Source of the DNA: Comamonadaceae bacterium
Lineage (GTDB): Bacteria > Pseudomonadota > Gammaproteobacteria > Burkholderiales > Burkholderiaceae_C
Reading direction: 5' to 3'
DNA length: 64,000 nt
NCBI GenBank assembly: GCA_947453965.1
Contig: CANGIQ010000005.1
Location: 1-64,000, forward strand
This document shows positions 18,354 to 28,777 of the stretch, one piece after another. The position numbers and the translations under genes are program-made. The notes below the pieces were generated by a model. The model was not told the origin of the DNA. It ran no database searches and worked only from the letters and a program-made list of their open reading frames with translations. Position 1 is the stretch's first letter, and every line of letters starts with the position of its first letter.

Positions 18354-19073
18354 TCAGTGATCGGCTTCGCTGATGCGCAGCAAAACTTCTCGGTTGCGAA
18401 TCACCAAGCCACCTGGCTCGATGCGAATGGCTTCCTCGCGCTCCATGGCTTTGAGCTCTTGGTTCACGCGTTGGCGTGAGGCGCCCAAGAGCTGGGCCAG
18501 TTCTTCTTGCGCCAGGTGCAAGCCGATGCGAATTTCCTCGCTGTGCGTCAAGCTCTGCACGCCATAGCTGCGTGCCAAGTGCAGCAGCTGTTTGGCCAAG
18601 CGTGAACGCAGGGGCAGGGTATTGAGGTCTTCCACCAGCCCGAACAACTGGCGAATGCGACGCGCTTGCAAGCGCAGCATGGCTTCGTAGAACTCGACAT
18701 GCTGGGTGAGGATTTTTTGAAAGTCCGCTTTGGCCACACACAGAATCGTGGTGTCGCCATGGGCGTAGGCGTCGTGGGTGCGACGGTCCCCGTCCAGAAT
18801 GGCCACATCGCCAAACCAAATGCCGGGCTCCACATAGGTGAAGGTGATTTGCTTGCCCGACAGCGAAGTCGAGCTCACCCGCACTGCGCCCTTGGCGCAC
18901 GCCATCCACTCCTCGGGCGCGTCGCCGCGCGCCGCGATCAAGTCGCCGTCTTTGCATCGTTTGACGTAAGCGCATCGAAGAATGTCGTGTCGTAGTGAAG
19001 GTGAGAGAGATGAAAACCATCGACCTGAGTTGATGGCTTCGCGTTCTTCGATATTAAGAATGGGATCGTCCAT
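18354..19073 (-). CDS. Crp/Fnr-family transcriptional regulator
   Basis: 239 residues: an N-terminal cyclic-nucleotide-binding-fold domain (about 18-135, including VEPGIWFGDVAILDGDRRTH) and a C-terminal winged helix with LAQEELAQLLGASRQRVNQELK. No N-terminal Cys cluster of the FNR iron-sulfur type is present; the few Cys are scattered. It lies 13 nt upstream of the kinase gene on the same strand, so it probably controls this acyl-CoA group. The ligand is unknown. Confidence 0.92.
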   Translation of the reverse strand: MDDPILNIEEREAINSGRWFSSLSPSLRHDILRCAYVKRCKDGDLIAARGDAPEEWMACAKGAVRVSSTSLSGKQITFTYVEPGIWFGDVAILDGDRRTHDAYAHGDTTILCVAKADFQKILTQHVEFYEAMLRLQARRIRQLFGLVEDLNTLPLRSRLAKQLLHLARSYGVQSLTHSEEIRIGLHLAQEELAQLLGASRQRVNQELKAMEREEAIRIEPGGLVIRNREVLLRISEADH

Positions 19074-19156
19074 AGCCTGTCTTTTGTGTGACCTGAATGT
19101 GAAAAGTTGTCGCCCTGGAGACCTGCACTGTGCTGCCGGCCTCTGTGTTCAGGGGT

Positions 19157-19936
19157 TTATTTGTAGATGGGTTTTTCTTTGTTTAAAAAAGCGCGAATGC
19201 CGATGCCTGCGTTAGCGTGGTGTAAGTTATTGACGAAGTGATCGCGCTCTTGCGCCAAATGCGCGGTGAGGTGGTGGGTGCCGGCATCGTTGAGCAATTC
19301 TTTCACGCTGCTCATGGCATTGGGCGCACGGGCGTTGATGCGCTCGGCGAGTTGCAAGGCTTGCTCCAATGCGCTGCCGCTGTCGACCACACGGTTGACG
19401 ATGCCGAGCTCTTGCAAGCGTTCGGCGCCAATGCGCTCACCCAGCATGAGCAACTCCGACGCCAATTGACGGGGCAGCGCTTGGGCCAAACTCCAGCTCC
19501 CGCCACCATCGGCCGATAAACCAATGCTGCTGTAGGCCATGACAAACACGCTGTCGCGTGCGGCCACGATCAGGTCGCACATCAGCACCAACGAGAAGCC
19601 TGCGCCTGCGGCGGCGCCTTCGACGGCAGCGATGATGGGTTTGGGAAAGGTGCGAATGGCTTCCATCCAGCTGTGCAGGCCTTCAATGCTTTGGGCTTGC
19701 ACCTCGCGGGGTTTGTCACGGTTGCCCAGCAGCCGGTTCAAATTGCCACCGGCACAAAAATGAGCGCCTTCACCGGTGAGGATGACGCTGCGGATTTCGG
19801 GGTTGCTCTCCGCCACATTGAGGGCTTCAATGCCGGCGGCGTACATCTCGGGCCCCAGGGCGTTGCGCAGCGAGGGATCGGACAAGGTCAAGACCAAGGT
19901 TTGACCCTGGCTGGTGCTTTTGAGTTGAGCCGTCAT
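19157..19936 (-). CDS. Enoyl-CoA hydratase/isomerase family protein
   Basis: 259-residue crotonase. Oxyanion-hole segments are GAHFCAGGNLNRL and VEGAAAGAGFSLVLMCDL. The catalytic region IGLSADGGGSWSLAQALPR has Asp in the second acidic position, as in PaaG-like and isomerase-type members, rather than Glu. It begins 14 nt after the stop of the 3-hydroxyacyl-CoA dehydrogenase gene, consistent with adjacent beta-oxidation-type steps. An 83-bp gap separates it from the Crp/Fnr gene. Confidence 0.88.
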   Translation of the reverse strand: MTAQLKSTSQGQTLVLTLSDPSLRNALGPEMYAAGIEALNVAESNPEIRSVILTGEGAHFCAGGNLNRLLGNRDKPREVQAQSIEGLHSWMEAIRTFPKPIIAAVEGAAAGAGFSLVLMCDLIVAARDSVFVMAYSSIGLSADGGGSWSLAQALPRQLASELLMLGERIGAERLQELGIVNRVVDSGSALEQALQLAERINARAPNAMSSVKELLNDAGTHHLTAHLAQERDHFVNNLHHANAGIGIRAFLNKEKPIYK

Positions 19937-19950
19937 ATGCGTTCGTGTGT

Positions 19951-21471
19951 TCAGGGCTCGACGTGGCTCAGGCTCAAGCCAATGGCGCCACGACGGCGCA
20001 ACCAGGGGCTGGGGCGATAACGTGGGTCACCGTAGACGGTTTGCACATTGAACAAGACCTCCAAGATTTCGGTCGGGCCAAACTTGTCACCCATGGTCAA
20101 GGGGCCCATGGGGTAACCCAGCCCTAAGGTGACGGCGGTTTCTAAATCTTGCGGGCTGCAAATGCCTTGTTGGCAAATGTCGGAGGCGATGTTGATGATG
20201 GTGGCGACCACGCGTTGGGTCACAAAGCCGCCGCTGTCACGAATCACGCTCACGGCTTTGCCGTCGCGTGCAAACAGGGCGTGCGCCGCATCGCGCATGT
20301 CGGCACGGGTGGCGGGGTTGGTGGCCAGTACGCGACGCTTGGTCAACTGGTCGTCAATCAGCATGTCGATGCCGATGGTGCGGGCGGGGTCCAAGCGTTC
20401 GACGATGGCCACGGTGGTGACGTCAAAGCCCAAGGGCGCGACGATGGACAGGGCTTGTGCCGAAGGCGAGGCACCGGTTTCGATCTTGGCACCCAAGTCT
20501 TTGAGCAACTGCAGCAACTCCGCGCGGCGCACGGCACGGCTAGACACCCAAACAGGCGGCATGTCGTTGACCACGGGCACGGCAGGTTCAGGGGCAATTT
20601 GTGCTTTGCCCTCGACGTATTTGTAAAAACCTTCGCCCACTTTTTTGCCCACCACACCACCGGCCAAACGTTGGGCTGTGATGACGCTGGGGCGGTAGCG
20701 CGGTTCGTCGTAGTACTGTTGGTAGATCGACTCCATCACGGGATGAGAGACATCCAGCGCAGTCAAATCCATCAGCTCGAAGGGACCCAATTTGAAGCCG
20801 ACCTGGTCTTTCAAGATGCGGTCGATGGTTGCGAAGTCGGCAATGCCTTCCGACACAATGCGCAAGGCTTCGGTGCCATAACCACGTCCAGCGTGGTTGA
20901 CGATGAAGCCAGGTGTGTCTTGAGCTTGCACGGCCTTGTGGCCCATTTGCACGGCGTAAGCGGCCAGATCTTGGCAGATGGCGGGCTTGGTTTTGAGCCC
21001 TGCAATCACCTCAACCACCTTCATCAAAGGCACGGGGTTGAAGAAGTGGTAGCCCGCAAATTGCTCGGGGCGTTGCAGGCCTGCGGCAATGGCGGTGACC
21101 GACAGCGACGAGGTGTTGGTGGCCAGCACCGCGCTGGGTTGGACGAGGGTTTCGAGCTCGGCAAAGAACGCGCGTTTGATGTCCAACCGTTCCACGATGG
21201 CTTCAATCACCAAGTCGCAGTCGGCCAAGTCGCTGAGCTGCGCCACACCGTGCAGATTTGCCTTGTACTGCGCGGCTTGATCGGCCGTGATGCGGTTTTT
21301 GGCCGCCATGTTGTCCCACTGGGTGCCAATGGCTTGTATGGCTTGGGCCAGGGCTGCGGCCTGGGTGTCAAAAAGTTTCACGGTGCTGCCGGCTTGGGCA
21401 GCGATTTGTGCAATGCCACGGCCCATGGCCCCAGCGCCTACAACGCCTACGGTTTGGTATGTCGGTTTCAT
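19951..21471 (-). CDS. 3-hydroxyacyl-CoA dehydrogenase, PaaH-type
   Basis: 506-residue NAD-dependent dehydrogenase. The Rossmann motif GAGAMGRGIAQIAA lies at the N-terminus; GYHFFNPVPLMKVVEVI includes the catalytic His region. It has the duplicated C-terminal dimerisation domain that makes PaaH/PhbB-type enzymes about 500 residues, as opposed to about 290 for short forms. The role is oxidation of 3-hydroxyacyl-CoA or 3-hydroxyadipyl-CoA. It is the first gene of the minus-strand group, divergent from a GST gene with 134 bp between. Confidence 0.92.
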   Translation of the reverse strand: MKPTYQTVGVVGAGAMGRGIAQIAAQAGSTVKLFDTQAAALAQAIQAIGTQWDNMAAKNRITADQAAQYKANLHGVAQLSDLADCDLVIEAIVERLDIKRAFFAELETLVQPSAVLATNTSSLSVTAIAAGLQRPEQFAGYHFFNPVPLMKVVEVIAGLKTKPAICQDLAAYAVQMGHKAVQAQDTPGFIVNHAGRGYGTEALRIVSEGIADFATIDRILKDQVGFKLGPFELMDLTALDVSHPVMESIYQQYYDEPRYRPSVITAQRLAGGVVGKKVGEGFYKYVEGKAQIAPEPAVPVVNDMPPVWVSSRAVRRAELLQLLKDLGAKIETGASPSAQALSIVAPLGFDVTTVAIVERLDPARTIGIDMLIDDQLTKRRVLATNPATRADMRDAAHALFARDGKAVSVIRDSGGFVTQRVVATIINIASDICQQGICSPQDLETAVTLGLGYPMGPLTMGDKFGPTEILEVLFNVQTVYGDPRYRPSPWLRRRGAIGLSLSHVEP

Positions 21472-21605
21472 GGCAAAGATTATGACCGAGCGACACCGTG
21501 TTTTTTGGATTGCACCTGGGTGACAGTTTGAGGGTTAAGGCTAGGAGCCGTGAGGCAGGGGGCGTGTCAGAATCATTTCAAATTTCATTCACAGAAAGAC
21601 ACTCC

Positions 21606-22271
21606 ATGACGCTCAAACTTTGTGGCTTTGCCGTTAGCAACTACTACAACAAACTCAAAATCCAGCTGCTGGAAAAAGAGGTCGCGTTTGAGGAAGACCT
21701 GGTCTGGGTCAACCCTGTGGATCCCGCCACGTTGACGCGCTCTCCCATGGGCAAAGTACCGTTTTTGGACACGCCGCATGGCTGCATTTCCGAGTCCAAT
21801 GTCTGCGCCGAGTACATCGAGCAGGCCTATCCCCACCATCCTTTGATGCCCGCCGATCCGTTTGCAGCCGCCAAAGTGCGTGAGTTGATCAGCTACCTGG
21901 AGCTGCACATTGAGTTGGTGGTGCGCCAGCTCTACCCCCAAGCGTTTTTCGGCGGCAAGGTAGACGAAGCCACCCAAGAGCGGGTGCGCAAGCAGTTGGC
22001 CAAAGGGGTGGCGGGCTTTGCCAAGTTGGCCAAGTTCTCGCCTTTTGTGGCGGGTGACACATTCACCCTGGCAGACTGCGCGGCCATCGTGCATTTGCCT
22101 TTGGCGTCCATCGCCTCCAAGTCGGTGTTGGGCGAAGATTTGTTGGCCGGCTTGCCCGTCAAAGAGTACGGCAAGCAAATGGCCGAGCGCGCTTCGGTGC
22201 AAAAGGTCAATGCCGACCGCAAGGTGGGCTCAGAACAAATGGCTGCGCGATACGCCCAGCTCAAGTCCTAA
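21606..22271 (+). CDS. Glutathione S-transferase family protein
   Basis: 221-residue GST. Start ATG 21606 gives MTLKLCGFAVSNYYNKLKI at the first strand and helix. SPMGKVPFLDTPHGCISES is the glutathione-binding cis-Pro and E-S segment. The C-terminal domain has FVAGDTFTLADCAAIVHLPL. The class cannot be assigned by eye. The upstream in-frame ATG at 21498 adds residues with no family match and reaches into the promoter region. It is convergent with the next gene, 11 bp away. Confidence 0.88.
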   Translation: MTLKLCGFAVSNYYNKLKIQLLEKEVAFEEDLVWVNPVDPATLTRSPMGKVPFLDTPHGCISESNVCAEYIEQAYPHHPLMPADPFAAAKVRELISYLELHIELVVRQLYPQAFFGGKVDEATQERVRKQLAKGVAGFAKLAKFSPFVAGDTFTLADCAAIVHLPLASIASKSVLGEDLLAGLPVKEYGKQMAERASVQKVNADRKVGSEQMAARYAQLKS

Positions 22272-22282
22272 GCCTTCAAGGC

Positions 22283-23458
22283 TTACACGCTGGCGTGGCG
22301 GCGGTCGCGCCGGGTGGCGCGTGCTGCCAGCAAGCTCAGCAGCAGCGCGAACAACACGCCTGCCAATCCGAACCAATGCAGTTGGTTCATGCCGTCGTGC
22401 TCAATCAACCAGCCGCCACCGGCTGAGCCAATGGCTTGGCCCAAGTAAATGGCCGAGGTGTTGAGTGCCACCGAACCCGAGGCCAGCGCAGGTGCGATGT
22501 GAATCAAGCGCGCTTGCTGTGCCGAATTGGTGGCAAACATGCCCAGGCCCCAGGGTGTGAGAACCAAGACGGCCAGCCACAGCGAGGTGCCGAGAGACCA
22601 ACACACCATGCTCACGGCAATCAGCAACAAACTCAGGTTGACCGCCCGATCGGCGCCCATGCGGTCGACCCGGCGCGAGAGCAGCATATTGCCCAGCAAG
22701 CCGCAGGCACCAAACCAACCAAACAACACACTCAGTTCGCTGGGGCTGGTGGCCAAGGTTTGCTTGAAGTAGGGGGCGAAATAGGCCGTCAAAAAGAACT
22801 GGCCAGAAGAGCTGACCACCGTCACCAGCACGGTGAACATCAAGGGTTTGGAGACAAAGGTTTGGCGCCAGGCCGACAGCGACATGACAGGCGGCAGCAA
22901 ACCGGTGGGCAACACCCACCAGACCCATGCAGCGCTCACAAACGACAGCACCGACAGCGTGCCAAACACGGTGCGCCAGCCGTAAACCTCGCTCATCCAA
23001 GCGGCGATGGGCATGCCCAACACCGATGCCACCGACCAGCCTAAGAACACAAAGGTGATGGCGCGCCCACGGCGTTCGGGGCTGGCCAGCTGTCCCATGC
23101 AGGCGGCAGCTTGTGGGGTGAAGATGGCCGGGGCGATCATGGCCAACACCCGCACCCACAGAATCTCTTGAAAACCCGGCATGAACAGGCAAACCGCGTG
23201 ACACAGGCCGTACCAGAGCATGACCCAGGTGAGCAGCTTGCGGCGGTCGTGCTTGGCCAGCACGGTGGCAAACACGGGAGCACTCAAACACATCAGCACC
23301 GAGCCTGCGGTGATCAAAAAGCCCGCTTGGGCAATGGAGATCTGCAGGTTGTGGCTGATGTCGTTCAACGAGCCCGGGATCATCAGCACGCCAAAGCCGA
23401 TGACGAAGTTGCCAAACAGGAAACACCACAAAATGGCAGGCGTGGCGCGGTTCATCAT
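22283..23458 (-). CDS. MFS transporter (DHA1-like)
   Basis: 391-residue protein with about 12 hydrophobic segments. The loop between helices 2 and 3 reads FATVLAKHDRRKLLTW, the MFS motif A region (G-x-x-x-D-R-x-G-R-R/K form, degenerate). The closest recognisable layout is that of AraJ/CynX-type drug or sugar efflux proteins. It ends in an Arg-rich cytosolic tail. The substrate is unknown. Start could be either of two adjacent ATG codons. It lies 7 bp downstream of the dehydrogenase gene and may be co-transcribed with it. Confidence 0.85.
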   Translation of the reverse strand: MMNRATPAILWCFLFGNFVIGFGVLMIPGSLNDISHNLQISIAQAGFLITAGSVLMCLSAPVFATVLAKHDRRKLLTWVMLWYGLCHAVCLFMPGFQEILWVRVLAMIAPAIFTPQAAACMGQLASPERRGRAITFVFLGWSVASVLGMPIAAWMSEVYGWRTVFGTLSVLSFVSAAWVWWVLPTGLLPPVMSLSAWRQTFVSKPLMFTVLVTVVSSSGQFFLTAYFAPYFKQTLATSPSELSVLFGWFGACGLLGNMLLSRRVDRMGADRAVNLSLLLIAVSMVCWSLGTSLWLAVLVLTPWGLGMFATNSAQQARLIHIAPALASGSVALNTSAIYLGQAIGSAGGGWLIEHDGMNQLHWFGLAGVLFALLLSLLAARATRRDRRHASV

Positions 23459-23465
23459 CGGCGCT

Positions 23466-24473
23466 TTAACGGCGAACCTGCAATGCGCCGGGGTTGACGA
23501 TGTTGGTGGGCGTGCCTTTGATGAAGTTCACCACATTGTCAAAAGCAGTGCCGAAATACAGCTCGTAGCTGTCTTGCTCGACGTAGCCAATGTGGGGCGT
23601 GCAAATGCAGTTCTCCAAACGCAGCAGGGCGTGGCCTTGCAAAATGGGTTCGCTTTCAAACACATCGATCGCAGCCATGCCTGGGCGACCACGGTTGAGG
23701 CCTGCAATCAAGGCGTCGGTTTCGATCAGCTCGGCACGCGAGGTGTTGACCAGCAATGAGGTGGGCTTCATGCGTTGCAAGTCGGCCAGGGTGACGATGC
23801 CGCGTGTTTCATCGGTCAAGCGCAGGTGCAAGCTGAGGATGTCGGCTTGCTCAAAAAACTCTTCACGCGAAGCGGCCACATTCAAGCCGTCTTTGGTGGC
23901 GCGTTCGCGCGAGGCTTCGCTGCCCCACAGCAACACGTGCATGCCAAAGGCTTTGCCGTAGCCCGCCAACAGCTGGCCGATCTTGCCGTAGCCCCAAATC
24001 CCCAAAGTCTTGCCGCGCAGCACTTGGCCCAAGCCAAAGTTGCTTGGCATGGCGCCCGATTTCAGCCCTGATTGTTGCCAAGCCCCGTGTTTGAGGTTGC
24101 TGATGTATTGGGGCAAGCGACGCATAGCCGCCATGATCAAGGCCCAAGTCAACTCAGCGGGGGCGATGGGCGAGCCAAAGCCTTCGGCCACCACAATGCC
24201 GCGTTCGGTGCATGTCGCCATGTCGATGTGGCTGCCGACCTTGCCCGTTTGAGAAATCATTTTCAGCTTGGGCAGCTTTTCAATCAGTTGGCGGGTGATG
24301 TGGGTGCGTTCACGGATGAGCACCAGAATTTCGGCATCTTTGAGACGAACCGACAACTGACCGACACCTTTGATGGTGTTGGTGTACACCTTGGCTGGAT
24401 AGGCGTCTAACTTGGATGCGCAGGGAAGTTTTCGAACGACATCTTGGTAGTCGTCTAGGATCACAATGTTCAT
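23466..24473 (-). CDS. D-2-hydroxyacid dehydrogenase family protein
   Basis: 335 residues from ATG 24473, which begins the first beta strand (MNIVILDDYQDVV). The NAD-binding motif is GIWGYGKIGQLLAGYG. Catalytic Arg lies in LLVNTSRAELIET, Glu in VFESEPI and His in CTPHIGYVEQD, the Arg-Glu-His set of the family. It resembles phosphoglycerate dehydrogenase-like oxidoreductases. The substrate is not determinable. It is divergent from the DUF1993 gene with a 52-bp gap. Confidence 0.9.
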   Translation of the reverse strand: MNIVILDDYQDVVRKLPCASKLDAYPAKVYTNTIKGVGQLSVRLKDAEILVLIRERTHITRQLIEKLPKLKMISQTGKVGSHIDMATCTERGIVVAEGFGSPIAPAELTWALIMAAMRRLPQYISNLKHGAWQQSGLKSGAMPSNFGLGQVLRGKTLGIWGYGKIGQLLAGYGKAFGMHVLLWGSEASRERATKDGLNVAASREEFFEQADILSLHLRLTDETRGIVTLADLQRMKPTSLLVNTSRAELIETDALIAGLNRGRPGMAAIDVFESEPILQGHALLRLENCICTPHIGYVEQDSYELYFGTAFDNVVNFIKGTPTNIVNPGALQVRR

Positions 24474-24525
24474 GCCCCAATTGTGCCTTGTCCCTTGGGG
24501 TGGGTCTGTTAACCAGGAGCTGTTC

Positions 24526-25041
24526 ATGTCTATTTCAATGTCCTCGGCGAGTTTGCCGATTTTTCAAACCGCGCTGACCAACCTCAAGCACCTCTTGGCC
24601 AAAGGCCAGGCGCATGCGCAGGCGAAAAAGTTTGATGCATCGGTGTTGGCTCAATACCGCTTGGCGCCCGACATGCTGCCGTTCACCCGTCAGGTGTTGA
24701 TTGCTTGCGATGCGTCCAAGTTGTGTGTGGCGCGCTTGTCAGGTTTGGAAGCCCCGAAGTTCGATGACACCGAAGCTACCTTCGATGAACTGATAGGGCG
24801 GATTCAAAAAACCTTGGATTGGCTCCACACCGTGCCGGCATCGGCCTTAGATGGCACGGAGCAAAAAAGCATCACGTTTCCGGTGGGCAAGGACAAAACG
24901 CGCACCATGGCTGGCGAGGACTATCTCAAACACTGGGCCATTCCCAATGTGTTTTTCCACGTCACCACGGCGTATGCGATCTTGCGCCACAACGGTGTGG
25001 ACGTTGGCAAGACCGACTTTTTGCTCGGGCCCAACGCCTAA
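24526..25041 (+). CDS. DUF1993 family protein
   Basis: 171 residues from ATG 24526, preceded by AGGAG. The all-helical DUF1993 fold is suggested by PIFQTALTNLKHLLAKG at the N-terminus, RLAPDMLPFTRQVLIACD, and NVFFHVTTAYAILRHNGV near the C-terminus, with the conserved final G-K-x-D-F/Y-L-G. The family resembles DinB-like four-helix proteins; no enzymatic role is established. Confidence 0.88.
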   Translation: MSISMSSASLPIFQTALTNLKHLLAKGQAHAQAKKFDASVLAQYRLAPDMLPFTRQVLIACDASKLCVARLSGLEAPKFDDTEATFDELIGRIQKTLDWLHTVPASALDGTEQKSITFPVGKDKTRTMAGEDYLKHWAIPNVFFHVTTAYAILRHNGVDVGKTDFLLGPNA

Positions 25042-25088
25042 GACCCCAGGGCCTCAGCGCCTCAGCGCGCCAACCACGCGCGCTGGCT

Positions 25089-25331
25089 TCAGTGGCGATT
25101 TTCGAGCTCGGCCAAGCGGTCGAGTTCGGCGCAGACATCGGCCATGCGACCTGAAATCACCATGCGTCCAGCCGTTTGGCGGCTTTGCTGGGCTTCCATC
25201 ACGCGTGACACGCGCAAGGGCAGGGGACGGCAAGTGGGGGTGCTTTGCAAGGCTTGCGATGGCATGAAACCACGGACAACGTTTTGCAGCGGGTTCAACA
25301 GGCGGTAAGCGCCAAAAAGTGCGAGGCTCAT
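25089..25331 (-). CDS. Hypothetical 80-residue protein beside lexA
   Basis: Short soluble protein, 13 nt downstream of lexA on the same strand. Its C-terminal half GRMVISGRMADVCAELDRLA looks like a conserved helix; the N-terminal half is basic and Pro-rich. No domain recognised. Position suggests co-transcription with lexA and possible SOS control. The ribosome-binding site (AAAGAAAG) is weak. Confidence 0.6.
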   Translation of the reverse strand: MSLALFGAYRLLNPLQNVVRGFMPSQALQSTPTCRPLPLRVSRVMEAQQSRQTAGRMVISGRMADVCAELDRLAELENRH

Positions 25332-25344
25332 GGTCGTTCTTTCT

Positions 25345-25983
25345 TTACATCAACATGGTGTTACGGATCAGGCCAACGGCCAGACCTTCAATTTCAAACG
25401 GCTCACCGGGCTCGACCACGATGGTTTTGTAGTCGGGGTTTTCGGGCAGCAACTCAATGTGATCGGGCAGGCGGCGGTAGCGTTTGACGGTCACGTCATC
25501 GCCCAGGCGGGCCACCACAATCTGTCCGTTTTTGGCATCGCGGGTGGATTGCACGGCCAACAAGTCGCCATCCATGATGCCGGCGTCGCGCATGGACATG
25601 CCGCGCACACGCAGCAGGTAATCGGGCTTGCGTTCGAACAGGCTGCTTTCGACGAAATAGGTTTGATCGACGTGTTCTTGCGCCAAGATGGGCGAACCGG
25701 CGGCCACGCGGCCAATCAAGGGCAGGGCCATGCCTTGAGGCGTAGGTTCTGCTCGCAGGCTCTGGCCTTTGAGGCGAATGCCGCGTGAGGTGCCACTGAC
25801 CAAATCGATCGCGCCTTTGCGGGCCAAGGCTTGCAAATGCTCTTCGGCGGCGTTGGCGGACTTGAAGCCGAGTTCGGCGGCAATTTCAGCCCGGGTGGGC
25901 GGCGAACCGGTGTTGGCGATGGCCGATTGAATCAGCTCCAGAATCTGCTGCTGGCGGGGCGTGAGTTTGGGTGTGTCGATCAT
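25345..25983 (-). CDS. lexA: LexA SOS repressor
   Basis: 212 residues from ATG 25983. N-terminal winged helix: [20 protein letters not shown] and [20 protein letters not shown]. The Ala-Gly self-cleavage bond is in [11 protein letters not shown]. The S24 protease domain has catalytic Ser in [14 protein letters not shown] and Lys in [10 protein letters not shown]. Longer in-frame starts up to 26097 would run through the SOS box and are rejected. RecA-triggered autocleavage derepresses the SOS regulon. An SOS-box-like site lies 58 bp upstream. Confidence 0.97.
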   Translation of the reverse strand: MIDTPKLTPRQQQILELIQSAIANTGSPPTRAEIAAELGFKSANAAEEHLQALARKGAIDLVSGTSRGIRLKGQSLRAEPTPQGMALPLIGRVAAGSPILAQEHVDQTYFVESSLFERKPDYLLRVRGMSMRDAGIMDGDLLAVQSTRDAKNGQIVVARLGDDVTVKRYRRLPDHIELLPENPDYKTIVVEPGEPFEIEGLAVGLIRNTMLM

Positions 25984-26040
25984 GAATGCGGCTCCTGCAC
26001 AATGTGGGCTGGTGGAAAGTCCTGTTTGGACATCCAGTAA

Positions 26041-26056
26041 CTGTATTTTTAACCAG
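26041..26056. promoter_or_regulatory. SOS box (LexA operator)
   Basis: CTGTATTTTTAACCAG matches the proteobacterial consensus CTGT-N8-ACAG with one mismatch in the second half. It lies between divergent lexA and the asparaginase gene, 20 bp before the latter's ATG, so LexA may affect both. Confidence 0.75.
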
Positions 26057-26076
26057 GTTTTGGAGTTTGGCAAGCC

Positions 26077-27042
26077 ATGAATGCGAAAAAAACTCAAAAA
26101 ATTGTTGTTTTAGCCACAGGTGGCACGATTGCAGGGCTGGCAGACGACGTGTCCGCGCCGCAACGCTACAAGGCGGCCCAGCTGGGCGTGGCGCAGTTGC
26201 TGGAGGGGGTAGCGCCGCCGAATGTCACGGTTCTCAGCGAGCAAGTGGCGCAAATCGACAGCAAAAACATGTCGTATGCGATTTGGCAGACCTTGGTCGC
26301 ACGCGTGGACCATTGGCTGCAACAAGACGATGTGCAGGCCGTGGTCATCACGCATGGCACCGACACCCTGGAGGAAACCGCTTATGTGTTGCAGCGCGTG
26401 TTGCAGCCCCGCAAGCCCGTGGTGTTGACCTGTGCCATGCGGCCTGCCAATGCGCCAAACAGCGATGGCCCGGCCAATTTGCGCGATGCGTTTGTGGTGG
26501 CCCAAAGCCAAGACGTGCACGGGGTGGTGGTGGTGTGTGCGGGCGACGTTCACGCGGCGCAGGCGGTGCAAAAAATCCACAGTCATGAACCCAATGCCTT
26601 CACCTCTGGTTCCGAGGGCCCTGTGGGTGCGGTGCACGATGGGCAGTGGCAGCGCTTGCGTGCAACACCTGACACTTCGGACCTCTTGCCCGCGCCGTCT
26701 GCCGCTGAGTTTGCTGCCGCCACGCGTTGGCCACGGGTGGAATGGGTGGTCAACCATGCGGGGGCCGATGGTCGCTTGGTGCGCGCTTTGTTGGCGTCAG
26801 ATGCGCCTGAGGGTTGGATTGTGGCGGGCACGGGCAATGGCAGTGTCCATGGCGATTTGGAGGCGGCTTTGCAGGAAGCGCAAGCCCGTGGCGCCCAAGT
26901 GCTGCGCACCTCGCGCTGCGCGTTTGGAGCTGCGCAGGCCCATCCCGGTGATGCGTTGCCGGTAGCACCAGGGCTTGCGCCCGCCAAAGCACGGGTGGCC
27001 TTGTGGCTGTCCTTGCTGAAGGCGCAAAGCGCTGCGCGCTAA
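26077..27042 (+). CDS. L-asparaginase
   Basis: 321-residue asparaginase/glutaminase-family enzyme hydrolysing L-asparagine to aspartate and ammonia. The first catalytic Thr lies in [13 protein letters not shown] and the second in [15 protein letters not shown]. The C-terminal domain contains VIN-like [13 protein letters not shown] and [14 protein letters not shown]. No signal peptide is seen, so it is probably cytoplasmic. TTGGAG lies 11 nt before the ATG. The start region overlaps the lexA control region. Confidence 0.92.
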   Translation: MNAKKTQKIVVLATGGTIAGLADDVSAPQRYKAAQLGVAQLLEGVAPPNVTVLSEQVAQIDSKNMSYAIWQTLVARVDHWLQQDDVQAVVITHGTDTLEETAYVLQRVLQPRKPVVLTCAMRPANAPNSDGPANLRDAFVVAQSQDVHGVVVVCAGDVHAAQAVQKIHSHEPNAFTSGSEGPVGAVHDGQWQRLRATPDTSDLLPAPSAAEFAAATRWPRVEWVVNHAGADGRLVRALLASDAPEGWIVAGTGNGSVHGDLEAALQEAQARGAQVLRTSRCAFGAAQAHPGDALPVAPGLAPAKARVALWLSLLKAQSAAR

Positions 27043-27049
27043 AAACAAC

Positions 27050-27071
27050 AAAGGCCGCGTCAGCGGCCTTT
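27050..27071. terminator. Bidirectional terminator between asparaginase gene and adk
   Basis: AAAGGCCGC (27050-27058) pairs with GCGGCCTTT (27063-27071) around GTCA. The A-rich left arm and T-rich right arm allow termination from both sides between convergent genes. Confidence 0.85.
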
Positions 27072-27089
27072 GGATGGGGCAGATCGCGA

Positions 27090-28594
<1,505 letters not shown>

Positions 28595-28777
28595 TCAGGC
28601 CTCGAGCTCAGCGTCGGTCAGGGGGCGGGCTTCGTTTTCCAGCAGGATGGGAATGCCATCGCGGATGGGATAGGCCAAGCGTGCACTGCGAGAGATCAGT
28701 TCTTGACGTTCGCGGTTGTAATCGAGCGGGCCTTTGGTCACAGGGCAGACCAGCAGTTCAATGAGTTTGGAGTCCAT
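28595..28777 (-). CDS. Trm112/YcaR family protein (UPF0434)
   Basis: 60-residue protein. [18 protein letters not shown] and [18 protein letters not shown] are characteristic of the YcaR/Trm112 family, here with a single Cys instead of the four zinc ligands of archaeal and eukaryotic Trm112. The start lies inside the end of lpxK (20-nt overlap). It is regularly found between lpxK and kdsB in betaproteobacteria. Confidence 0.93.
   Translation of the reverse strand: MDSKLIELLVCPVTKGPLDYNRERQELISRSARLAYPIRDGIPILLENEARPLTDAELEA

Noticed and set aside
20149-21531. 460-codon plus-strand frame opposite the 3-hydroxyacyl-CoA dehydrogenase
   Set aside because: Pure antisense shadow of a gene with all catalytic motifs in place.
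25984-26097. N-terminal extension of LexA
   Set aside because: It would translate the SOS box, and the protein from 25983 begins exactly where LexA proteins do.
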